Origin: Phoenicibacter sp963592435
GTDB taxonomy: Bacteria > Actinomycetota > Coriobacteriia > Coriobacteriales > Eggerthellaceae
Reading direction: 5' to 3'
Length of the DNA: 16,178 nucleotides
Assembly (NCBI GenBank): GCA_963592435.1
Contig: CAVAWT010000036.1
Span: 1 to 16,178 of the forward strand
Shown here: in pieces, positions 1 through 6,818 of the stretch
How the letters are laid out: each line of letters starts with the position of its first letter
How positions within the stretch are numbered: position 1 is the first letter of the stretch
Made by a program: the position numbers and the translations under genes
The notes under the pieces: model-generated
What the model was told of the DNA's origin: nothing
Databases searched by the model: none
What the model saw: the letters and a program-made list of their open reading frames with translations, nothing else

Positions 1-9
1 GCGCTTCGG

Positions 10-82
10 TCAGCGGTTGACATGACAACAACGTTGGTTGCCCTCGCTTTTTTTCGTTTTACAAATGAAAGAAAACCGCTGA
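10..82. repeat. Spaced inverted repeat downstream of the GT2 gene
   Basis: TCAGCGGTT (10-18) and its exact reverse complement AACCGCTGA (74-82) flank 55 bases. The arms lie just past the stop codon of the minus-strand glycosyltransferase gene. The intervening DNA includes a run of seven T (49-55 region) but no compact hairpin, so this is not a classical terminator. The left arm belongs to a 12-base word that recurs at 15914-15925, so the stretch from 1 to 107 is more likely part of a dispersed intergenic repeat than a gene. No coding region is supported here. Confidence 0.45.
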
Positions 83-107
83 TCGCATAATCGCAAGACG
101 AAAAAAC

Positions 108-1229
108 TTATGACGAAAGTTCGCGGATTGCGATTTTCAAGAGACCAAGCGGTCCTCTTTGATGCAGATGAACGATCGCCTCGTTTGCATAGAACTTCAT
201 TTGCTTGCCTGTTAGCTTTGGCAACGCAATGTCGATTCCTTCAATTTCAGCAAATTTGTTTTTCAGCTCTGGATAGAGAGTGTCAAGTTCAAAAACAAGG
301 TCTGCATCCATCTGGTCGAAAACTTGTTTTGTCTTTGCCTGCACAACTTCGTTATCCCAGCCATCATCGACGATGGCTCCATGGACATAATCTAATGCAC
401 GCTTATAATGAGCTTTCCACACTTCCGCATCACTCACCTGTTTTTGGCGCAACTGCTCAGTCATACCAAGCCAACGTTCAAAAGGGAGCGCAATGAGTTC
501 ATCAGTTTTGTGATTGTGGGTCGATCCTGGCAAATCGTTTCTGTAGTGATAGAAAGGTTTATCGAGATAAATTATGTTTTTGGCATCGATCAAAGTGTCA
601 ATCAAAAATGGATTGTCAGCCCAACCAGATCCTGGGTATTCTGGAAACTTAATTTGTCTTTTTTTCAAAAAATCTCGACGATAGATCGCTGACCAAATTG
701 ATGGGTGTTTTTCAAGCAATGGAATCTTTTTTGTTATGTCTGTTGGATTTAAATCAGTCTTTAAACGATGGCAGAGATAGCCCTTTATCTCTTGCGTCTG
801 CTTTTCGTCTTTCCAATTTTTAACATCGAACCAAGGCGTTTTCACAATGTCTATTTTTTTTCCAAACTTAAGCTCTGACTCGCAAGCGAAATTCAACATT
901 GCAAAGAACATGTTATTGTCGATCCAGTCATCAGGCTCGACAATCGCGATCCACTCGCCCCTCGCCTCTCTCATGCCTCGATTGCAAGTCTTGCCGTATC
1001 CTTCGTTCTCCTTGTCGATCACCTTATATCTTGTGTCTTTCTTTGAGTGATCTTGGATGACTTGCAGGGTTGAGTCAGTGCTACCATCGTTTAACGCGAT
1101 GATCTCTAAGTCACGAAGCGTTTGATTTTCGATCGAAGTCAAGCATTGGTCGAGATAGTCTTGAACGTTATACGCAGGAACAATAACACTTACGATTGGA
1201 GTGCTGTCCTCAATTTCACTATTATTCAT
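108..1229 (-). CDS. Family 2 (GT-A) glycosyltransferase
   Basis: 373-residue cytosolic, probably membrane-associated enzyme that would transfer a sugar from a nucleotide-sugar donor to an envelope glycan acceptor. The N-terminal GT-A fold starts at PIVSVIVPAYN (11-21). DGS at 48-50 and the metal/nucleotide-binding EPDDW at 98-102 are visible. The segment around 203-230 (WADNPF, then KPFYHYR) matches the acceptor-side end of the catalytic domain in capsule and teichoic-acid type GT2 enzymes, although the usual Glu-Asp catalytic pair reads Ala-Asp at 204-205. About 140 further residues form a charged helical tail. The ATG lies six bases after the stop of the upstream membrane-protein gene with only a weak A-rich ribosome site, so the two are probably co-transcribed and translationally coupled. 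Donor, acceptor and exact polymer cannot be told from sequence. Confidence 0.85.
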   Translation of the reverse strand: MNNSEIEDSTPIVSVIVPAYNVQDYLDQCLTSIENQTLRDLEIIALNDGSTDSTLQVIQDHSKKDTRYKVIDKENEGYGKTCNRGMREARGEWIAIVEPDDWIDNNMFFAMLNFACESELKFGKKIDIVKTPWFDVKNWKDEKQTQEIKGYLCHRLKTDLNPTDITKKIPLLEKHPSIWSAIYRRDFLKKRQIKFPEYPGSGWADNPFLIDTLIDAKNIIYLDKPFYHYRNDLPGSTHNHKTDELIALPFERWLGMTEQLRQKQVSDAEVWKAHYKRALDYVHGAIVDDGWDNEVVQAKTKQVFDQMDADLVFELDTLYPELKNKFAEIEGIDIALPKLTGKQMKFYANEAIVHLHQRGPLGLLKIAIRELSS

Positions 1230-1235
1230 AAAATT

Positions 1236-2891
1236 TTACTTATCTTTCTTCAAAAAAGTCAACTTATTCAAAAATTCAGAGAACCCAAGGACGGACATCG
1301 GAATCAGAACCATGAAGAAAGGAAGGGCATATTGCGCCTTTGCTTCCCACAGCACATAAACGAAAAAGCCAACAGCAAAAATGCATGGCAACACAACTTC
1401 AAAAATTTCCAGTTCTTTTCGACGCTTGAAAAGGAAGATGCAAGCGATGCAAGAAAAGACATAGACAAAGAGCATATGAGCATGCATAAATGGATTTATC
1501 GCATCAACAAAGCCTTTTGCAGTTGCGCTCGCGCTCGACATGTTGCCTTCTGAATTTTTGCACATAAACTTAACGACTTCACCATTTTGCTCAACGTGTT
1601 GATTTAGGCATGAATAATACGCTGCACCAAAATCCGCTGCACACCATTCTGATGAAAGTTTCTCTTTGAAAAAAGAAACAGCACCTTTAGGGTTTTTCAA
1701 GAAATAATCTGTACGCTCTTTGATCGATTCGGAGGCCAGTTTCTCCATTTCCTCATAATTGCCATTCGTTTGCTCAAAAATCTCATTGTTATAGCGATTC
1801 CACCAGCCAGGATGGTTTGCCCAGATGTTATATTCATGCTGAAGACCCATGGCAATGAACACGTTTGTTGGGGTCCCCTCCCCACATGAATATCCAATCT
1901 CATTTTCCATGGCACTTTTTGGAATTGAGGAAGTGGCGCTTGCAACAAGAAGCAAAACTAAGCAAAACACAGCCGTTCCAGCACTTTTTAAGGTGGACTT
2001 TCGCAGAGCATACAAAACCCAACAAACAATGACAGCAATTCCAATGATGACAAACGTGGACTTTATCCAACACATGAGCATCAGTGGGAAAAACGAAATG
2101 GATATGTATCTCGTCTGTTTTTCGCTCGCGGTCGCCTTAATCGCAAGAATGTTAAAAAACACATAACAAAGAATGAAGAAAAGACCCACTTGGTTACAAT
2201 AAAGAAGCCCTGAATAGAGAAAATTAGGAAAGCACAAACAAAGCAAGATGACACATGCTACGCGTTTTGTGTTGCTTTTTTCTAACACAGCAAAAATGCA
2301 AGCAAGAGCCACAATCGAGCCGATGTTGCAAAGCGCACTCAAGACTTGAAAGACTATTGGTGCAAGACCTCCGAAAATTTTTGTTATCACCAAAAAATAA
2401 AGACCTGCAACAAGGTTGTAGGGGTATTGTGCAAAATAAAGTGTTCCTTCAAGCATGTCGCTGACGTTTTCTGGCAATTCCGCATTAAAGTAAAGTTCCT
2501 TATTTCCACTTGCAAGTGCAGAAGCAAACTCAAGCAATCGCTTTGAATCGGGCTCTAACGTCGAAGTTGTGTTTTGAGCAAAAATCCACACAAGCTCAAA
2601 AACAAAAGCTATCAAACATCCGACGAGCAGAAACTTTTTCCAGCTTGGAAGCTTTTCTTTCTTTAGGATGAAATAAAGAAACGCAAGCAATGCGCAAAAC
2701 AGCACAAATGTCAAAAGAAAGTGAATTGGGCTAGAAGTCAGAGTTAAGCGATCGCCAATTTCTTTGCCCTCATTAAAAGTGTAGCAAATGAGTAGTGAGG
2801 CAAGAGAAAGAAAAAATAAGACAATCGAACAAAAAATTAGACCGAACGAACTTATCACTCTCGAAATGATTTCAAGAGGCTTTTTTGACAT
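1236..2891 (-). CDS. Polytopic membrane protein, probable GT-C (GT39/PMT-like) glycosyltransferase
   Basis: 551 residues with about ten or more hydrophobic segments: near 15-37, 57-76, 87-106, then a cluster through the middle, and three close to the C-terminus. The first long loop carries an acidic motif (TLEPDSKR, 111-118) followed by QYPYN (155-159) just before a membrane helix. In GT-C enzymes such as PMT and ArnT, an acidic residue pair in the first extracytoplasmic loop is catalytic, so a lipid-phosphate-sugar-dependent transferase is the best reading. The large loop after the middle helices contains conserved-looking Trp and Cys residues (NIWANHPGWWNRY). It pairs with the following GT2 gene, suggesting that one enzyme builds a lipid-linked sugar intermediate and the other uses it or extends the same glycan. 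The ATG is preceded by AGGAG at good spacing. Family assignment comes from topology and local motifs only. Confidence 0.65.
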   Translation of the reverse strand: MSKKPLEIISRVISSFGLIFCSIVLFFLSLASLLICYTFNEGKEIGDRLTLTSSPIHFLLTFVLFCALLAFLYFILKKEKLPSWKKFLLVGCLIAFVFELVWIFAQNTTSTLEPDSKRLLEFASALASGNKELYFNAELPENVSDMLEGTLYFAQYPYNLVAGLYFLVITKIFGGLAPIVFQVLSALCNIGSIVALACIFAVLEKSNTKRVACVILLCLCFPNFLYSGLLYCNQVGLFFILCYVFFNILAIKATASEKQTRYISISFFPLMLMCWIKSTFVIIGIAVIVCWVLYALRKSTLKSAGTAVFCLVLLLVASATSSIPKSAMENEIGYSCGEGTPTNVFIAMGLQHEYNIWANHPGWWNRYNNEIFEQTNGNYEEMEKLASESIKERTDYFLKNPKGAVSFFKEKLSSEWCAADFGAAYYSCLNQHVEQNGEVVKFMCKNSEGNMSSASATAKGFVDAINPFMHAHMLFVYVFSCIACIFLFKRRKELEIFEVVLPCIFAVGFFVYVLWEAKAQYALPFFMVLIPMSVLGFSEFLNKLTFLKKDK

Positions 2892-2897
2892 AACTGA

Positions 2898-2934
2898 CTC
2901 CTAACATTTTCGGACTTGAAAATTTATTCTAGCA
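2898..2934 (-). promoter_or_regulatory. Extended -10 promoter and ribosome site of the glycosyltransferase pair
   Basis: Read on the minus strand, TGC-TAGAAT (2934-2926) fits an extended -10 (TGN-TATAAT with one mismatch), and no good -35 lies at 17 bases. Transcription would begin near 2919. AGGAG (2902-2898) sits six bases before the ATG at 2891. Because the clpB terminator lies just upstream, this promoter would give the two glycosyltransferase genes their own transcription. Confidence 0.5.
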
Positions 2935-2953
2935 CAAAGTCAAAGCACAAATA

Positions 2954-2981
2954 AATAAACCTCCAATTAAGGAGGCTTATT
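2954..2981 (-). terminator. Rho-independent terminator of the dnaK-clpB operon
   Basis: The minus-strand transcript forms an 11-base-pair stem including one G-U pair, with arms at 2981-2971 and 2964-2954 and a six-base loop (TTAATT). The GC core is GCCTCC/GGAGGT, and T-rich DNA follows (TTTATTTATTTG). It lies 22 bases past the clpB stop codon, which fits the end of the heat-shock operon. Confidence 0.85.
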
Positions 2982-3002
2982 TTTAAAACTTATAGATTTA
3001 AC

Positions 3003-5660
3003 TTAATTCTCTACCCTGCAGACATAATCATCGTCACCGACATCGATTGTTATGTGTGCACCATCCATCACTTCCCCATCAACTATCTTCTGAGCAATTT
3101 TGTCAACAATAGCTCGCTGAATAAGTCGCTTCATTGGTCTTGCACCATAAACTGGATCGAATCCGTCAATTGCAAGAGAATCGATGGCGCTGCTTGTCAC
3201 ATCAAGAGTGATCTGGCGATCTGCCAGTCGTTTCCTAACGTCTTCGAGCATCAAGTTGGCAATAGGCTCTATTCCATCGATTGAGAGCTCCTTAAATGTG
3301 ACAACGTTGTCAATTCTGTTTAGGAACTCAGGGCGGAATGTGTTCGACAAAACGTCTTGCATCTTGTTAGCAAACTCAGCCATTCGCTTTGCAGCATCTT
3401 CAGGCGACATATCCATCATATCTTGCGCGACGTCTCCCATTGTTTGGCTTTGAGCTTCGGCTTCCTCTTGGATGATCTGAGAACCGATGTTGCTCGTCAT
3501 AATGATGATTGTGTTTTTAAAGTTGACAACTCGACCTTGACCATCAGTCAAACGACCATCGTCTAGCACTTGCAACAAAACGTTGAAGACATCTGGGTGT
3601 GCCTTTTCAATTTCATCGAGCAAAACAACTGAATAGGGTTGTCTTCTCACTGCTTCTGTGAGCTGTCCACCTTCGTCATAACCAACATATCCAGGAGGAG
3701 CACCAATCAAACGCTGAACGCTGAATTTTTCCATATATTCACTCATGTCGATTCGCACCAAAGCTTTTTCAGAATCGAAGAGATATTCTGCCAGCGCTTT
3801 TGCAAGCTCCGTTTTTCCAACACCTGTTGGACCTAAGAAGATGAAACTCCCGATTGGGCGATCTGGGTCACTCAAACCAGCTCTGTTCCTGCGAATTGCA
3901 GCTGAGACAAGATCAACTGCTTCATCCTGACCAACAACACGCTTCTTAAGCTCAACTTCAATGTTTTGCAACTTCTCGAGCTCGCCTTGCATCATCTTTG
4001 TTACAGGAATTCCAGTCCAAGTTGAAACGACTTCTGAAATTTCTTCTTCTGTTACTTCCTCTTTAAGAATTGCGCCTGCATCTTGTGATTCTTGCAAAGT
4101 TTTTTCAGCAACTTCCAGCTTCGATTGAATCTCAGGAATTTTTGAATAACGAATCTCAGATGCTTTTGTCAAATCACCCTCACGAGTCGCCCACTCTTCT
4201 TCCTTTTGAGCACTCTCCAGTTCTGACTTCAAATTCTGAACATTTACGATGACATCTTTTTCGTTTTTCCAAGCAGCTTTTCTTTTGTCGAGCTCGTCCT
4301 GTGCACTAGCTATGTCTTTGCGCAAATTCTCAAGACGCTTTTTCGACGCATCATCAGATTCCTTCATAAGCGCCTGCTCTTCGATCTGCATCTGAGTCAA
4401 TTGACGCTCAGCAGTGTCGATTTCTTCTGGCATCGAGTCGATCTCAATACGAAGTCGAGAAGCCGCCTCGTCCATTAAGTCTATCGCTTTATCAGGCAAA
4501 AACCTATCAGAGACATACCTATCAGAAAGCTCTGAAGCAGCGACAATTGCACCGTCAGTGATCCTGACACCATGATGAATTTCATATTTCTCTTTTAAGC
4601 CACGAAGGATCGCAATCGTTTCTTCAACGTCAGGCTCATTTACCATAACTGGCTGAAAACGCCTCTCAAGAGCTGCGTCTTTCTCGACATATTTTCTGTA
4701 TTCGTCCAACGTTGTTGCACCGATCGCATGAAGTTCACCACGTGCAAGAGCTGGCTTTAGCATGTTTCCAGCATCAAGAGAAGAATCTCCTCCTGCACCA
4801 GCACCAACAATTGTGTGAAGCTCGTCAATGAAAAGGATGATCTGACCATCAGATTCTTTCACTTCACGAAGGACGTTTTTCAGCCTGTCTTCAAACTCAC
4901 CTCTATACTTAGCGCCAGCCATCATTGCGCCTAAATCGAGAGAAATGATGTCTCTGTCTTTCAGCGACGTCGGAACATCGCCTGCAACAATTCTTTGTGC
5001 CAAGCCTTCAACGATTGCAGTTTTACCAGTGCCAGGCTCACCAATTAAAACTGGATTGTTTTTCGTTCTTCGTGATAAAACCTGAACAGTGCGTCTTATC
5101 TCTTCAGATCTGCCAATGACAGGGTCGAGCTTTCCCTCACGCGCTGCTTGCGTCAAATTTTGACCATAAAGTTCTAACGCTTCAAATTCAGTCTTCTCAG
5201 TTTGCGAAGTCACGCGTGTGTCACCACGGAGCTCGTCGTAGGCAGTCTCAATCGTTTTCTTGGTGACACCTTCCGCATTCAGCACTTTTCCAGCTGGACC
5301 CTTATCTTCTGTTAGAGCAATGAGAAGATGTTCAGTCGTTGCATAACTGTCTCCAAGCTTCTCAGCAATTTTGACAGCAGAGTCAATGACACTCATCAAG
5401 CTTTGAGAAGGCAAAGCCATCGGGAGTGACGAACCACTCGATTTTGGCAACTTTGCGACTTCATCGTCGACATTTTTCTTGATTAATTCTGGATCTGCTC
5501 CAATCCTTTTAAGAATTGAAGAAATGTTGTTTTCACCTGCATCCAAGAGCGCTTTGAGCAAATGAATTGGCTCAATGCTCGAGTTGTTTGCATCTCCTGC
5601 AACACTCATTGAGGCTTGAAACGCTTCTTGTGCAGTTACGCTTAATTTATCAATGCGCAT
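3003..5660 (-). CDS. clpB: ATP-dependent disaggregase ClpB (Hsp100)
   Basis: 885-residue hexameric AAA+ unfoldase that extracts and threads polypeptides from aggregates together with DnaK. Order of parts: N-terminal Clp domain (about 1-145); NBD1 with Walker A GEPGTGKT (207-214) and Walker B LFIDE (276-280); a coiled-coil middle domain (about 405-530) that docks DnaK and marks ClpB rather than ClpA/ClpC; and NBD2 with Walker A GPTGVGKT (610-617), Walker B VLLDE (679-683) and pore motif GYVGYDEGG (657-665). Compared from memory with E. coli ClpB, the stretch between GS (726-727) and FRPEF (775-779) is about 21 residues longer and rich in Met. ATG start, GAGG nine bases upstream. Last gene of dnaK-grpE-hspR-clpB, 35 bases after hspR, and expected to be repressed by HspR. 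Confidence 0.97.
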   Translation of the reverse strand: MRIDKLSVTAQEAFQASMSVAGDANNSSIEPIHLLKALLDAGENNISSILKRIGADPELIKKNVDDEVAKLPKSSGSSLPMALPSQSLMSVIDSAVKIAEKLGDSYATTEHLLIALTEDKGPAGKVLNAEGVTKKTIETAYDELRGDTRVTSQTEKTEFEALELYGQNLTQAAREGKLDPVIGRSEEIRRTVQVLSRRTKNNPVLIGEPGTGKTAIVEGLAQRIVAGDVPTSLKDRDIISLDLGAMMAGAKYRGEFEDRLKNVLREVKESDGQIILFIDELHTIVGAGAGGDSSLDAGNMLKPALARGELHAIGATTLDEYRKYVEKDAALERRFQPVMVNEPDVEETIAILRGLKEKYEIHHGVRITDGAIVAASELSDRYVSDRFLPDKAIDLMDEAASRLRIEIDSMPEEIDTAERQLTQMQIEEQALMKESDDASKKRLENLRKDIASAQDELDKRKAAWKNEKDVIVNVQNLKSELESAQKEEEWATREGDLTKASEIRYSKIPEIQSKLEVAEKTLQESQDAGAILKEEVTEEEISEVVSTWTGIPVTKMMQGELEKLQNIEVELKKRVVGQDEAVDLVSAAIRRNRAGLSDPDRPIGSFIFLGPTGVGKTELAKALAEYLFDSEKALVRIDMSEYMEKFSVQRLIGAPPGYVGYDEGGQLTEAVRRQPYSVVLLDEIEKAHPDVFNVLLQVLDDGRLTDGQGRVVNFKNTIIIMTSNIGSQIIQEEAEAQSQTMGDVAQDMMDMSPEDAAKRMAEFANKMQDVLSNTFRPEFLNRIDNVVTFKELSIDGIEPIANLMLEDVRKRLADRQITLDVTSSAIDSLAIDGFDPVYGARPMKRLIQRAIVDKIAQKIVDGEVMDGAHITIDVGDDDYVCRVEN

Positions 5661-5685
5661 AAAAATCGCCTCACTTTCTTATTTT

Positions 5686-5699
5686 TTAAACGTGTTTAA
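5686..5699. repeat. Short palindrome between hspR and clpB
   Basis: TTAAAC-GT-GTTTAA, six-base arms around a two-base centre, overlaps the hspR stop codon and lies about 25 bases upstream of the clpB start. It could be an operator, a weak RNA hairpin adjusting clpB expression, or chance in AT-rich DNA. Confidence 0.3.
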
Positions 5700-6121
5700 T
5701 TTTTTAGGAAGTAAACCCTCGAACCTTCCGAATCGGTCCACTTGACAATTGAAGTTTGCCTTTCTTCATCGGCAGGGCCGAGCTCAGTTATTCGCCTTGA
5801 GAGTCGCTGTATTTTCTGATGAAGATCATCCAATCTCTTTTCAGACTCTTCAAGCGCTTCTTCAGTTTCTTCCAACTTGTTTTGCAAAGTCAAAATTCTC
5901 ATGACACCAGCCAAGTTTATGCCTTCATCTGTCAACTCATTGATCAAGAACAAGCGATCGATGTCTGCTTGAGAATACATCCTTGTGTTGCCGTGAGTTC
6001 TCTTTGGCGTAACGAGCCCTTTTTGTTCATAGGAACGCAGGGTCTGCGGGTGCACTCCTGCCAGTTCAGCCACAACACCGATCGTAAACAGTGGCTTGTG
6101 ATATGTGTCATTCGACTTCAT
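5696..6121 (-). CDS. hspR: Heat-shock repressor HspR (MerR family)
   Basis: 141 residues. A MerR-type winged helix-turn-helix occupies about 12-60 (FTIGVVAELAGVHPQTLRSY, then a wing with RTHGNTRMYS). A Leu/Glu/Lys-rich coiled coil follows (about 80-115), the dimerisation helix of this family. A short tail ending in an aromatic-hydrophobic stretch resembles the C-terminal region through which actinobacterial HspR senses heat-shock state with DnaK as co-repressor. Known HspR proteins repress dnaK and clpB operons at HAIR elements, and its place inside dnaK-grpE-hspR-clpB implies autoregulation. It follows grpE by 16 bases. No dnaJ lies between them, unlike the streptomycete and mycobacterial dnaK-grpE-dnaJ-hspR order. 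HspR rather than another MerR protein is supported mainly by context and the HPQTLR helix. Confidence 0.93.
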   Translation of the reverse strand: MKSNDTYHKPLFTIGVVAELAGVHPQTLRSYEQKGLVTPKRTHGNTRMYSQADIDRLFLINELTDEGINLAGVMRILTLQNKLEETEEALEESEKRLDDLHQKIQRLSRRITELGPADEERQTSIVKWTDSEGSRVYFLKN

Positions 6122-6137
6122 TTTTGCTTAGTCTCTT

Positions 6138-6812
6138 CTATTCTTCCTCATTTTCTTGTTTTTCTTTATCGTTTTTAACTTCTTCTTCAGAAGCTGTTCC
6201 TTGCTGATCTTGTGCTTCAACATCCTTTGGTCTTTTTTTACCACCTGTCGTAATCGTCACCATTGCAGGTCTGATCACTTTAATGCCGAGCTGATAACCT
6301 TTTTGGTAGACATCCTTGACAGTTTCATCAAACACTGAGGTGTCTTCAACAGTTGACACTGCTTGATGCATAATCGGATCAAAAGGCTCGCCGGCAGGAT
6401 CAATTTCTCTCAGACCGTGCTTTTCAAGACTGCTCCAGAACTTAGTCGAAATTTGCGTGAATCCTTCAACCAAGTCGCCACCTTCGTTTTTGGCAGCATA
6501 ATCAAGTGCGTGATGCATGTCATCAACGAGCGGAATCAAATCACGGATCAAATTTTCAGTGGCTCTCGCTCGCTCATCGGCGCGTTGCTCATCCATCCTT
6601 TTTCTGAAATTTTCCCAATCGGCATGGAGTCGAAGATATTTATCCTTCCAGTCGATTTCTTCCTTTTGAGGCTCTTCTTCATTGTTTTCATCGGGTGAGC
6701 CTTCACACTCACCCGAACTTTCCTTAAGATTCACCTCGTCGCTTGAGTCTTGATCCTCAGAAACTTCGACTTCGCTCACTTCTTGCGCCTCGTCTTTAAT
6801 TTCTTCAGTCAT
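6138..6812 (-). CDS. grpE: Nucleotide exchange factor GrpE
   Basis: 224-residue co-chaperone that releases ADP from DnaK and so drives substrate release. The first 45 or so residues are highly acidic and probably disordered. A long dimerising helix follows, starting near DWKDKYLRLHADWENFRKR. The C-terminal beta domain carries the family signature around residues 145-185 (FDPIMHQAV, then VYQKGYQLGIKVIRPAMVTI). The last 35 residues are again charged and low in complexity (EEEVKNDKEKQENEEE), so both ends are longer than in minimal GrpE proteins. The ATG is six bases after the dnaK stop codon, indicating translational coupling with its partner. Confidence 0.95.
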   Translation of the reverse strand: MTEEIKDEAQEVSEVEVSEDQDSSDEVNLKESSGECEGSPDENNEEEPQKEEIDWKDKYLRLHADWENFRKRMDEQRADERARATENLIRDLIPLVDDMHHALDYAAKNEGGDLVEGFTQISTKFWSSLEKHGLREIDPAGEPFDPIMHQAVSTVEDTSVFDETVKDVYQKGYQLGIKVIRPAMVTITTGGKKRPKDVEAQDQQGTASEEEVKNDKEKQENEEE

Positions 6813-6818
6813 GATTGA

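Noticed and set aside
86..110. Terminator for the GT2 gene using AACTT/AAGTT followed by six T
   Set aside because: The stem would be five mostly A-T pairs overlapping the stop codon, which is too weak to support.
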